A stretch of DNA of 64,000 bases from Ilumatobacter fluminis. GTDB taxonomy: Bacteria > Actinomycetota > Acidimicrobiia > Acidimicrobiales > Ilumatobacteraceae. The stretch is from NCBI RefSeq assembly GCF_004364865.1, contig NZ_SOAU01000001.1, positions 4,620,001 to 4,684,000 on the forward strand, in the 5' to 3' direction. Made by a program: the position numbers and the translations under genes. Below are positions 25,123-32,811 of this stretch, in pieces. Each line of letters opens with the position of its first letter. Position 1 is the stretch's first letter. A model generated the notes under the pieces. It had not been told where the DNA came from, ran no database searches, and saw only the letters and a program-made list of their open reading frames with translations.

Positions 25123-25542
25123 TCAGTCCTCACCCTCCTGCGTCGGGGCGTCGTCGTTGTCGTCGCCCTCGGCCTCGTTGCCCTCGACCTGGCTGTCGGA
25201 GCCCTCGTCGCGCGGGGGACGACGATCGCCGTCACGACCACCGTCGCGACGGTCGTCGCGGCGGCCGCCACGCGGCGCCGAGGCGACACGGTTGGCGTAG
25301 GGCAGCAGCGCCATCTCGCGGGCGATCTTGATCGCCTTGGCGACCTCGAGCTGCTGCTGACGGTCGTTGCCGCTGACCCGCATGTTGCGGATCTTGGCGC
25401 GGTCGCTCATGAAGCGGCTGAGCAGGTCGACGTCTTTGTAGTCGACGTACTCGACGTCTTCGATGATGAGCGGGCTGGTCTTCTTCTTGTACTTGCGGGG
25501 GTTTTCGGGCTTCCCGCGTCCCCGTTGTGCCTTCTTGGCCAT
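25123..25542 (-). CDS. rpsR: 30S ribosomal protein bS18 with long C-terminal extension
   Basis: A 139-residue protein. Residues 1-85 are a complete bS18 (KKTSPLIIEDVEYVDYKDVD, then DRQQQLEVAKAIKIAREMALLPY). The remaining ~54 residues are extra: first an Arg/Asp/Gly-rich stretch with repeated RRDDRRDGG units, then an acidic Glu/Asp/Asn tail. Usual bS18 is 75-90 residues. The tail is encoded in normal codon usage and runs directly into rplI, so it appears real rather than a read-through. It may interact with rRNA or another factor on the platform. Confidence 0.95.
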   Translation of the reverse strand: MAKKAQRGRGKPENPRKYKKKTSPLIIEDVEYVDYKDVDLLSRFMSDRAKIRNMRVSGNDRQQQLEVAKAIKIAREMALLPYANRVASAPRGGRRDDRRDGGRDGDRRPPRDEGSDSQVEGNEAEGDDNDDAPTQEGED

Positions 25543-25634
25543 GAGTTCAGGTCCTTCCTGGACGATGCAGAGATCGGTTCGTTACGAATGGGCGCCGAGC
25601 GACCGCTCGACGCCGACAGAGGAGTCGGGGCTGA

Positions 25635-26108
25635 TCAGAAGGGTTCTTCGTCGCCGTAGACCGGATCGGGCTGACGGCCACCGCCGCCACCGCCACCGCC
25701 GGAGAAGCCACCGCCGCCGCCTTGACCGCCGCCCCCACCCTGACGGGAGGTGCGCTCGATCTGGGCCTGGGCCCAGCGGAGGCTCGGTGCGCAATCGTCG
25801 ACGTCGATCTCGATCGAGGTGCGCTTGTTGCCATCGCGGTCTTCCCAGTCGCGCGACCGGACCGAGCCGGTCACCACGACGCGGGTGCCCTTGGAGATGG
25901 TCGCAGCGATGTTCTCACCGAGGTCACGCCAGGCCGAGCAGTTGAAGAACGTCGTTTCGCCGTCTTCCCACTCGCCCGTCTGGGGGTTACGCCGACGCGG
26001 GGTCCAAGCGACGCCGAACGAGCAGACGGCGGTGCCGCCGGTCGTGAAGCGCAGCTCGGGATCGCGGGTGACGTTCCCGATGATCTGGACGAAATTGTCG
26101 TTGGCCAT
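25635..26108 (-). CDS. ssb: Single-stranded DNA-binding protein
   Basis: A 157-residue SSB. The OB fold spans about residues 1-108 (NFVQIIGNVTRDPELRFTTGG, then a WRDLGENIA helix and RVVVTGSVRSRDWEDRDG). A Gly-rich linker (about 120-148) leads to the acidic tip DEEPF that recruits DNA-processing proteins. It lies between rpsF and rpsR, the standard position. Confidence 0.97.
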   Translation of the reverse strand: MANDNFVQIIGNVTRDPELRFTTGGTAVCSFGVAWTPRRRNPQTGEWEDGETTFFNCSAWRDLGENIAATISKGTRVVVTGSVRSRDWEDRDGNKRTSIEIDVDDCAPSLRWAQAQIERTSRQGGGGGQGGGGGFSGGGGGGGGRQPDPVYGDEEPF

Positions 26109-26146
26109 GATGGCTCCCTTCGTGTTCGCCTGTCAGCCGGGGCTGA

Positions 26147-26476
26147 TCAGGCCGTGACCGCCATGCCGCGGCGAGCAGCCTCGGCGTCGGGCAGTCGGAT
26201 CAGCTTGTGGCGGACGACTTCGTCCGCGAGGCGGAGCTGGCGCTCGAGTTCGTCGAGGGCGCCACCGTCGGCGACACACTCGACCACGAAGTAGAAGCCG
26301 GCTTCCCTCTTGTTGATCGGGTAGGCGAATGCTCGCTTGCCCCACCAATCGGGCTTGCCGTGCAGGACTCCCCCGGCCTTGTCGATCTCGTCGGACACCA
26401 TCTTGGTGAACGCCTGGGCCTTGGGTTCGTCGACGTCACCGTCGATGATGACCATCAGTTCGTAAGCACGCGTCAT
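26147..26476 (-). CDS. rpsF: 30S ribosomal protein bS6
   Basis: A 109-residue bS6 from the ATG at 26476. It begins MTRAYELMVIIDGDVDE and has the KRAFAYPINKREAGFYFVVE segment of the family near residue 55. A short C-terminal tail follows. It is the first gene of the rpsF-ssb-rpsR-rplI operon. bS6 pairs with bS18, and that complex can repress this operon in other bacteria by binding its leader. Confidence 0.96.
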   Translation of the reverse strand: MTRAYELMVIIDGDVDEPKAQAFTKMVSDEIDKAGGVLHGKPDWWGKRAFAYPINKREAGFYFVVECVADGGALDELERQLRLADEVVRHKLIRLPDAEAARRGMAVTA

Positions 26477-26503
26477 GCGTGATGCACTCCCTTCGGACTG
26501 CGA

Positions 26504-26521
26504 TCGGGCCCCTCGGCCCGA
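26504..26521 (-). promoter_or_regulatory. Leader hairpin upstream of rpsF
   Basis: A perfect 7-base stem TCGGGCC (26504-26510) and GGCCCGA (26515-26521) with a four-base loop, about 28 bases ahead of the rpsF start. Its place fits an autogenous bS6:bS18 leader site, but the characteristic internal-loop sequence was not identified. Confidence 0.4.
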
Positions 26522-26652
26522 CCTGAGGCTCCCCCGTGCCGTGCGAGGCGTGTGGGAGCAGGGTGAATATGACCCCGCAAGCGTATCGGAGCGAACTCGC
26601 ACATGTGCACGAGCCTGCCACAGGGCTGTGACAGGGTTTCCCGAACCGACAC

Positions 26653-26735
26653 GTCGGATGAGGTCAGACCCCAACCGACGAACCCAGGACTCCCGCATCG
26701 CGAGACTCGTCGGTTGGGGTCTGACCTCATCCGAC
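26653..26735. repeat. GATGAGGTCAGACCCC-type inverted repeat element
   Basis: Perfect 29-base arms (26653-26681 and 26707-26735; core GATGAGGTCAGACCCCAACC) enclose a 25-base loop. A further hairpin with 9-base arms (26731-26739/26748-26756) overlaps the right arm. The element fills much of the 302-base gap between the divergent rpsF and ABC genes. It is related in layout to the GGGGTCAGGCACC elements and shares its outer GTCGGATG bases with the palindrome at 46591. Confidence 0.9.
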
Positions 26736-26778
26736 AACCGACATGCGGGTTGTCGGGGTGTGCTGGTAGAAACGCTCC

Positions 26779-28515
26779 GTGAGTCGCGCTCGGCGGTACG
26801 CCCGTTTCGTCCGCGAACTCGTCGGTCTCCACCCGAAACTGTTCGCGGCGGCGGTCGCCGGCGCGTTCGTCTTCGCCCTGTTCACCGTCGCGTCCAGCAT
26901 GGCGATCGAGTGGGTGATCGACGAGGTCGTGCTGCCCGCCTTCGAACCGGGTGGTGTGAGCCGCAGCACCCTCGTCGCCGGCTGCGCCCTGATCATCGGC
27001 GTCGGCGTCGTCCGCGCCACCGGCGTCGTCATGCGGCGCTCGTTCGCCGGCATGACCCAGTGGCGTGTCGCCGAGACCTTGTCCGACCGGGTGAGCGAAC
27101 GCTTCATCCGCCAGCCGGCCAGCTGGCACCGCCGCCAGAGCGACGGCCAGCTCGTCGCCCGAGCCGGCGTCGACGTCGAGACCTCGATCAGCGCTCTCGC
27201 GCCGATCCCGTTCGCATGCGGCACCGTCCTGCTGATCTTCGTGTCGGCGGCCTACCTGCTCGCCACCGACCTCGTGCTCGGCGCGGTCGCCGTGTCGATC
27301 TTCCCGGTCCTGATCATCCTCAACGTGATCTACCAGCACCGTGTCGACGCCCACTTCGACAACGCCCAGCAGGCACTCGGCGAGTTCTCCGGTGCCGTGC
27401 ACGAGAGCTTCGAGGCGGTCCAGCTCGTCAAGGCGTACGGCGCGGGCGAACGCGAGACGCAGCGCCTGTCGACCATGGCGTCGAAGATCCGCGATGCACG
27501 CGTCCGCGCCGTCTACCTGCGCGGCACGTTCGAGGCGTTTCTCGAGTCGATCCCGTCGCTCACGAACATCGGCCTCGTCGTGCTCGGCGCCAGCCGGGTG
27601 CAGTCGGGCGACCTGACGATCGGCCAGCTGTCGGGCTTCATCTTCATGTTCACGCTGCTGGTGTTCCCGCTCCGGATCATCGGCTACGCCCTGTCGGAGC
27701 TGCCCCACGCCGACGCCGGCTACCGCCGCGTGAAAGCCGTGCTCGACGAGCCGCTCGACCCCGACCCACGTGACTCGATCGGCCACACCCACGGCGAACT
27801 CGCCGTGCAGCTCGACGGTGCGTCGTACACGTACCCCGGCGAGTCGTCACCGGTCGTCCACCCCGCCGACCTGCTCGTGCCGCGAGGCACCGTCACCGCC
27901 ATCGTCGGAGCGACCGGTGCCGGCAAGAGCACGATGGTCGACCTCATCGGCGGTGTGCTGCCTGCCACGGCGGGGACGGTCTCGGTCACACCCGGACCGA
28001 CCGCGATCGTGTTCCAGGAGGCCTTCCTGTTCGGCGGCACGGTCCGCGACAACGTGACGGTCGGTCTCGACGTCACCGACGACCAGGTGTGGGAGGCGCT
28101 CGGCTGGGCATGCGCCGACGGCTTCGTCCGCGACCTGCCCGACGGTCTCGACACCGCCGTGGGCGAACGCGGCGTCACCTTGTCGGGCGGCCAGCGTCAG
28201 CGCATCGCACTCGCACGCGCCCTGGTCCGGCGGCCCGCCCTGCTGCTGCTCGACGACACCACCTCAGCGCTCGACCCGGCGACCGAACTCGCCGTGCTCG
28301 ACAACCTGCGCACTGCGCTCGAGCACACCTCGATCGTGATGGTCGCCTCCCGCCCCTCCACCATCGCCCTCGCCGACGACGTGTTGTTCATGGCGCAGGG
28401 CCGCATCCTCGACCACGGCAAACACGAGCGGCTCATGCACGACGTGCCCGACTACCGAGAACTCGTCGAAGCGTTCGAGACCGACCGCGCAGCACCGGCC
28501 GGAGGTGCGTCGTGA
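26779..28515 (+). CDS. Heterodimeric ABC exporter subunit with degenerate ATP site
   Basis: A 578-residue six-span exporter half with a fused ATPase. Walker A GATGAGKST (near residue 375) and signature LSGGQRQR (near 472) are intact. However, Walker B reads LLLLDDTTSAL, so the catalytic Glu is Asp, and the switch His is lost (VASRPST instead of AHRLST). These are the marks of the degenerate-site subunit of a heterodimeric exporter. The start is GTG at 26779. The next gene overlaps by four bases and encodes the complementary half. The substrate is unknown. Confidence 0.92.
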   Translation: MSRARRYARFVRELVGLHPKLFAAAVAGAFVFALFTVASSMAIEWVIDEVVLPAFEPGGVSRSTLVAGCALIIGVGVVRATGVVMRRSFAGMTQWRVAETLSDRVSERFIRQPASWHRRQSDGQLVARAGVDVETSISALAPIPFACGTVLLIFVSAAYLLATDLVLGAVAVSIFPVLIILNVIYQHRVDAHFDNAQQALGEFSGAVHESFEAVQLVKAYGAGERETQRLSTMASKIRDARVRAVYLRGTFEAFLESIPSLTNIGLVVLGASRVQSGDLTIGQLSGFIFMFTLLVFPLRIIGYALSELPHADAGYRRVKAVLDEPLDPDPRDSIGHTHGELAVQLDGASYTYPGESSPVVHPADLLVPRGTVTAIVGATGAGKSTMVDLIGGVLPATAGTVSVTPGPTAIVFQEAFLFGGTVRDNVTVGLDVTDDQVWEALGWACADGFVRDLPDGLDTAVGERGVTLSGGQRQRIALARALVRRPALLLLDDTTSALDPATELAVLDNLRTALEHTSIVMVASRPSTIALADDVLFMAQGRILDHGKHERLMHDVPDYRELVEAFETDRAAPAGGAS

Positions 28516-30329
28516 CCCACCACGTGATGACCGAACCGATCGGCCGCTTCTCCGCCTCCGGCACCATCGGCCGCGGCCTCCAGGAGGCACCGATCCTGCG
28601 CCAGGGCCTCGCGCTCACCTGGCTCCTCGCCGCCGTCGGCGCCGGTGGCCGCGTCATCGTGCCGATCGTCATCCAGCAGGCGATCGACCGCGGCCTCGAC
28701 GACAGCGGGTCTGGCATCAGCGTCGACATGTCGTTCGTCGCCTGGTGCGCCGTGATCGGCATCGTCGCCCAACTGATCGCGGCGGTGAGCCAACGCACCG
28801 CGATCGTCCGCCTCGGCACACGCAGCGAGCAGGCCCTCAACGACCTGCGGACGCGGCTCATCAACCACATCCACAAGATCAGCCTCGCCGACCACAACGA
28901 GGAACGTCGCGGCGCGCTCGTCGCCCGCACCACCAGCGACATCGAGACCCTCGCCGAGTTCTTCCGATGGGGAGGCCTCGCCTGGCTGATCAACGGCACC
29001 CTGATGGTGATCGTCGCGGGCGTCATGCTCGCCTACAACTGGCTGCTCGCCCTGATCGCGATCGGGTTCGCGATCCCGCTCTTCATCGTGCTGCAAGCCG
29101 TGCAGCGTCACCTGGTGAAGGCCTACGAGACGGCACGTCGTCGCGTCGGCGACATGCTCGGCTCCGTCAGCGAACTCGTCACCGGCGCCGAGACGATTCG
29201 CGAGTACGACGCCGGCGACATGCTGCTCGAACGGAACAACGAGCTGGTGAAGAAGCGATCCGACGCCCAGATCCGCGGCGGCATCATCGGTGCGTTCCTG
29301 TTCCCGCTCGGCGAGGTGTTCTCGGTCGTCACGATCGCCACCATCGTCGCGGTCGGCGTCGGCATCGGCCCAGGCGGCGGGCTCACGTCGGGTGCCCTGA
29401 TCGGCTTCATCTTCCTCACGTACCGGTTCCTCGAACCGATCGCCGAGTTCACCGAGGTGCTCGACCAGACCCAGACCGCCGTGGCGGGCCTGCGCCGCGT
29501 GCTCGGCGTGCTCGACATCCCCGTCGAACCGCCACCGCCCGAACACCCACGCCCCCTGCCCGCCGGCCGCCTCGACATCGACATCGACGACGTCACCTTC
29601 GCCTACCGCAGCCGCGGCGTGCGCACCGGCTCCGACGATGTCGTGCTCGAACACATCTCGATCCACATCCCCGCCGGCCAGCAGGTGGCGATGGTCGGTG
29701 CGACCGGTTCGGGCAAGACCACGCTGGGCCGCCTCATCGCCCGCATGGCCGACCCGATCGCCGGCGACATCCGCCTCGGCGGGGTGCCGCTCAGCCAGGT
29801 GGCCGACGCCGATCTGCGCTCCCGGCTCGTCGTCGTGGCGCAGGAACCATTCCTCTTCGACGACTCGATCTACGCGAACGCCGTGTTCTCCGAGCCCGAC
29901 ACCAGCCGAGCACAGGTCGATCGGCTCGTCGACACGCTCGACATCCGTGACTGGATCGACTCGTTGCCCGAGGGTCTCGACACCCGGGTCGGCGAACGAG
30001 GCGACGCGCTCTCGGCCGGCGAACGTCAGCTCGTCGCGCTCTTGCGTGCCGGCGTCGCCGACCCCGACGTGCTGATCCTCGACGAGGCGACCTCGTCGGT
30101 CGACGCGCTCACCGAGGTGCGCACGTCACGCGCCCTCCAGCACCTCGCCGAAGGCCGGACCACCATCGCGATCGCACACCGCCTGTCGACGGCGGCGCGC
30201 GCCGACCGGGTGCTGGTGCTCGACCACGGCCGGCTCGTGGAAGACGGCCACCACGACGAGCTCCTCACCGCCGACGGCCCGTACCGCCGGCTGTACGACG
30301 CCTGGCTCGCCGCCACCTCCACCACCTGA
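28512..30329 (+). CDS. Heterodimeric ABC exporter subunit, catalytic partner
   Basis: A 605-residue six-span exporter half. The GTG at 28512 overlaps the previous stop (GTGA) and follows a GGAGG site inside the upstream gene. Walker A GATGSGKTT (near residue 395), Walker B VLILDEATSSVD with the catalytic Glu, and AHRLST are intact, but the signature is LSAGERQ rather than LSGGQ. In a heterodimer this weak signature faces the Walker B of the first subunit, completing one degenerate and one working ATP site. The two genes are therefore one transporter. Confidence 0.93.
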   Translation: MTHHVMTEPIGRFSASGTIGRGLQEAPILRQGLALTWLLAAVGAGGRVIVPIVIQQAIDRGLDDSGSGISVDMSFVAWCAVIGIVAQLIAAVSQRTAIVRLGTRSEQALNDLRTRLINHIHKISLADHNEERRGALVARTTSDIETLAEFFRWGGLAWLINGTLMVIVAGVMLAYNWLLALIAIGFAIPLFIVLQAVQRHLVKAYETARRRVGDMLGSVSELVTGAETIREYDAGDMLLERNNELVKKRSDAQIRGGIIGAFLFPLGEVFSVVTIATIVAVGVGIGPGGGLTSGALIGFIFLTYRFLEPIAEFTEVLDQTQTAVAGLRRVLGVLDIPVEPPPPEHPRPLPAGRLDIDIDDVTFAYRSRGVRTGSDDVVLEHISIHIPAGQQVAMVGATGSGKTTLGRLIARMADPIAGDIRLGGVPLSQVADADLRSRLVVVAQEPFLFDDSIYANAVFSEPDTSRAQVDRLVDTLDIRDWIDSLPEGLDTRVGERGDALSAGERQLVALLRAGVADPDVLILDEATSSVDALTEVRTSRALQHLAEGRTTIAIAHRLSTAARADRVLVLDHGRLVEDGHHDELLTADGPYRRLYDAWLAATSTT

Positions 30330-30330
30330 C

Positions 30331-30446
30331 CAGATGGGGTCAGGCACCTTCTGTTCAGCTCCTGAACAGAAGGGGTCAGGCACCTTCTGTTCAACTGGTG
30401 GTGATGACCGATCGGTCAGGGAACAGAAGGTGCCTGACCCCATCTG
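30331..30446. repeat. GGGGTCAGGCACC-type inverted repeat element, second copy
   Basis: Perfect 26-base arms (30331-30356 and 30421-30446; core AGATGGGGTCAGGCACCTTC) with a middle partial copy (30364-30391) that forms its own GAACAGAA/TTCTGTTC hairpin. It begins one base after the ABC gene's stop codon and could also serve as its terminator. Same family as 9886-10009. Confidence 0.9.
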
Positions 30447-30506
30447 TTTCGGGGACCGGTGCCGCGGGTAGGCCCGGGTGTCAGCGACACGAGGAGGAAC
30501 CTCGAC

Positions 30507-30851
30507 ATGGCAGACCCGTACGTCATCACGTCACCGTGCATCGACACCAAGGACAAGGCCTGTGTGGAGGTGTGTCCGGTGCAGTGCATCTACGAGATCC
30601 GCGACGGCAAGCTCGTCTCCGAGTTCCCCGACGGCGAGGTCGCCAACGAGCACCAGCCGCACCCCGACCTGCAGCACCTGCACGGCGACTCGATGCTCTA
30701 CATCAATCCGGACGAGTGCACGGCGTGCGACGCCTGCATGCCGGTGTGTCCGGTCGACGCCATCTTCCCCGGCGACCAGGTGCCCGACGACGAAGCCGAG
30801 TTCGTCGACGTCAACCGGTTCGTCTTCGCCGAAGCGACCGCCACCGCCTGA
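30507..30851 (+). CDS. fdxA: Seven-iron ferredoxin (FdxA type)
   Basis: A 114-residue 3Fe-4S/4Fe-4S ferredoxin after a GAGGAGG ribosome site. The N-terminal cluster Cys lie in SPCIDTKDKACVEVCPVQCIY, the second set in CTACDACMPVCPVDAIF. In the first set the spacing between the initial Cys residues is longer than in a plain 4Fe-4S motif, as in FdxA. The middle linker carries an unusual His-rich QPHPDLQHLHGDS stretch. It donates electrons to cytosolic redox enzymes. It is monocistronic, with a convergent lipoprotein gene downstream. Confidence 0.93.
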   Translation: MADPYVITSPCIDTKDKACVEVCPVQCIYEIRDGKLVSEFPDGEVANEHQPHPDLQHLHGDSMLYINPDECTACDACMPVCPVDAIFPGDQVPDDEAEFVDVNRFVFAEATATA

Positions 30852-30861
30852 CCGGCGGTCA

Positions 30862-31521
30862 CTATTCGCAGGCGAGGGTGGTGAGTCGGAGGCGGCTGCC
30901 CTCGGCGATGCCGAGGGCGTCGAGGCCGCCTTGCACCGTCTCGATCGCGACGAGGAACTGCGGAGCGGTCGGGTACACCGGGCACGGGTCGGCCTCGCAC
31001 GGCTCCATGTCGAACGAGTCGAGGTAGCCACCTTGCTCGTCGAAGAACGCGATCGAGAGCGGCAGCGGCGTGTTCTTCATCCAGAACGTGCCGGTGTGCG
31101 GCGCGCCGTAGACGAACGCCATCCCGTCGCCGTCGCCGAGATCGGTGACGCCCATCAAGCCCTGTGCTCGCGACCGCGACGAGTCGGCCATCCACAGGCA
31201 CAACTCGCACACCTCGCCGTCGGCGGTGGTCACGGTGGCCCGCACCCGGTCGAACCCCTCCGGTGTCACCGACTCGGCCGGCACCGTGGTGCTCGCCGGC
31301 TCGGTGCTCGCGAGCTCGGTGCCGGCTGGATCGGTGACTGCCGGTTCGGTGCTTGCGGTTTCGGCGTTCGCCGTGACGGTCGGCTCGGTCGCCACGAGCG
31401 GTGTCGTCGGCGCCGTGTCGACGAGGGTCGAGGCGACAGCGGTGGCATCACCCGACCCGTCGTCGGACGAGCAGCCGACCAATCCGGCCACCAGCATCAA
31501 GGTCACGAGCACGCCACGCAT
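30862..31521 (-). CDS. DUF192 lipoprotein
   Basis: A 219-residue exported lipoprotein. The lipobox LVGC lies at about residues 14-17, followed by a Thr/Ala/Glu-rich linker to about 85. The C-terminal domain has DUF192 hallmarks: SRSRAQGLMGVTDLGDGDGMAF and FWMKNTPLPLSIAFFDEQG, then a short PC.VYPTAPQ.LVAIE. DUF192 is a widespread small beta-domain of unknown function. Six Cys after the lipobox suggest disulfides outside the cell. Confidence 0.9.
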   Translation of the reverse strand: MRGVLVTLMLVAGLVGCSSDDGSGDATAVASTLVDTAPTTPLVATEPTVTANAETASTEPAVTDPAGTELASTEPASTTVPAESVTPEGFDRVRATVTTADGEVCELCLWMADSSRSRAQGLMGVTDLGDGDGMAFVYGAPHTGTFWMKNTPLPLSIAFFDEQGGYLDSFDMEPCEADPCPVYPTAPQFLVAIETVQGGLDALGIAEGSRLRLTTLACE

Positions 31522-31586
31522 CGGCCATGCAGGCTAGGCCTCGTCCACATCGGACACCCGTCGCCCGAGCCCGTATCGTCGTGATC

Positions 31587-31766
31587 ATGACGAGTGCGCT
31601 CATCTGCGAGTCGTGCGGCGCCGACGCCGACGAACTCCACCCGGTCCGACGCAAATACGTGACGATCGGATCGTGGGATCAGGAGGCGGGCGAGCGCGTC
31701 GTCGACGAGGTCGAGCGCTGGTGCTTCTCGTGCCTCACCCAGTACCCCCACGAACCGGCCGTGTAG
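31587..31766 (+). CDS. Small Cys-rich (zinc-ribbon-like) protein
   Basis: A 59-residue protein with two CxxC pairs, ICESCGAD at the start and WCFSCLTQYP near the end, spaced as in a small zinc ribbon. Between them lies a charged VRRKYVTIGSWDQEAGERVVDEVERW segment. Similar short proteins occur in actinobacteria without known function. The ATG lies 65 bases from the divergent lipoprotein gene. Confidence 0.65.
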   Translation: MTSALICESCGADADELHPVRRKYVTIGSWDQEAGERVVDEVERWCFSCLTQYPHEPAV

Positions 31767-31793
31767 CCGACAGCTCAGGGGGTCGATCGCGCG

Positions 31794-32780
31794 TCAGCGC
31801 AGCGCGACGACGCTGCGGCCCTTGGCCTTGCCGGCGAGAATGTCGGTGAGGACCGTGTCGAGATCGTCGAGGGTCACGTCGTGGCCGATCGCGTCGAGAT
31901 TCGACGGCTTCAGGTCGGAGCCGATGCGGGCCCATGCCGCGCGGCGCCGCGCGATGTCCATCTCGACCGAGTCGATACCGAGCAGGTTGACGCCACGGAG
32001 GATGAACGGCAGCACGGTGGTCGGCAGGCCGGGGCCACCGGTGAGCCCGCTCGCTGCGACCGAACCGCCGTAGTGCACCTGCTTCAGCACGTTCGCCAGC
32101 GTGACACCGCCCACGCAGTCGACCGCGCCGGCCCACCGCGTCGACTCGAGCGGACGCTTCGATTCCTCCGAGAACTCGGCCCGGTCGATCACGTCGGAGG
32201 CGCCGAGGCCACGCAGGAAGTCGGCGGCGTCGGCCTTGCCGCTGCTGGCGACGACCTCGTACCCGAGGTTCGACAAGATGTCGACGGCGGTCGAGCCCAC
32301 ACCACCGGTGGCACCGGTGACGAGCACCGGACCGGCGTCGGGTGTGACGCCGTGATCCTGCAGGGCGATCACCGACAGGGCGGCGGTGAAGCCGCCGGTG
32401 CCGACCACCATCGAGTCGCGCAACGACAAGCCGTCGGGCAACGCCACCAGCCAGTCGGCGGGGACGCGGGCGAGTTCGGCGTAGCCGCCGTGGCGCGACA
32501 CGCCGATGCCGTAACCGTGGGCGATCACCTCGGTGCCGGCCGGCATACCCGGCGCGTCCTCGAGCAACACACCGCTCAGGTCGACACCCGGGACGATCGG
32601 TGAGATGCGGGCGACCTTGCCGGTCGGGGTGGAGGCCAGGCCGTCCTTGTAGTTGACGCTCGACCAATGCACCTCGACGAGCACACCGTCATCGGGCAGA
32701 TCGTCGGTGGTGAGCGTGGTCACCCCACGCTCGACCGCTTCGCCGTCGGTGACCGCCTGAAAACCCCGGAACTCCGTCAT
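31794..32780 (-). CDS. acuI: AcuI/YhdH-type NADPH-dependent acrylyl-CoA reductase (MDR family)
   Basis: A 328-residue zinc-independent medium-chain reductase. The N-terminal catalytic domain has VEVHWSSVNYKDGLA and IVPGVDLSG, and the nucleotide fold has VLVTGATGGVGSTAVDIL near residue 150. The C-terminal GRSVVALR ending and overall length match AcuI/YhdH, which reduces acryloyl-CoA to propionyl-CoA, part of acrylate and 3-hydroxypropionate/DMSP catabolism. A broader quinone-reductase-like role cannot be excluded. The ATG at 32780 fits the conserved start. The mftD-like gene lies 31 bases upstream on the same strand and the pair may be cotranscribed. Confidence 0.9.
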   Translation of the reverse strand: MTEFRGFQAVTDGEAVERGVTTLTTDDLPDDGVLVEVHWSSVNYKDGLASTPTGKVARISPIVPGVDLSGVLLEDAPGMPAGTEVIAHGYGIGVSRHGGYAELARVPADWLVALPDGLSLRDSMVVGTGGFTAALSVIALQDHGVTPDAGPVLVTGATGGVGSTAVDILSNLGYEVVASSGKADAADFLRGLGASDVIDRAEFSEESKRPLESTRWAGAVDCVGGVTLANVLKQVHYGGSVAASGLTGGPGLPTTVLPFILRGVNLLGIDSVEMDIARRRAAWARIGSDLKPSNLDAIGHDVTLDDLDTVLTDILAGKAKGRSVVALR

Positions 32781-32811
32781 GCCGCCACCGTACCGACCAC
32801 GCCTCGCCGCT

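Noticed and set aside
28089-28511. Upstream extension of the second ABC exporter subunit
   Set aside because: The frame is open but overlaps the first subunit's ATPase domain and encodes Arg-rich shadow sequence; GTG 28512 has a good ribosome site and overlaps the stop codon.
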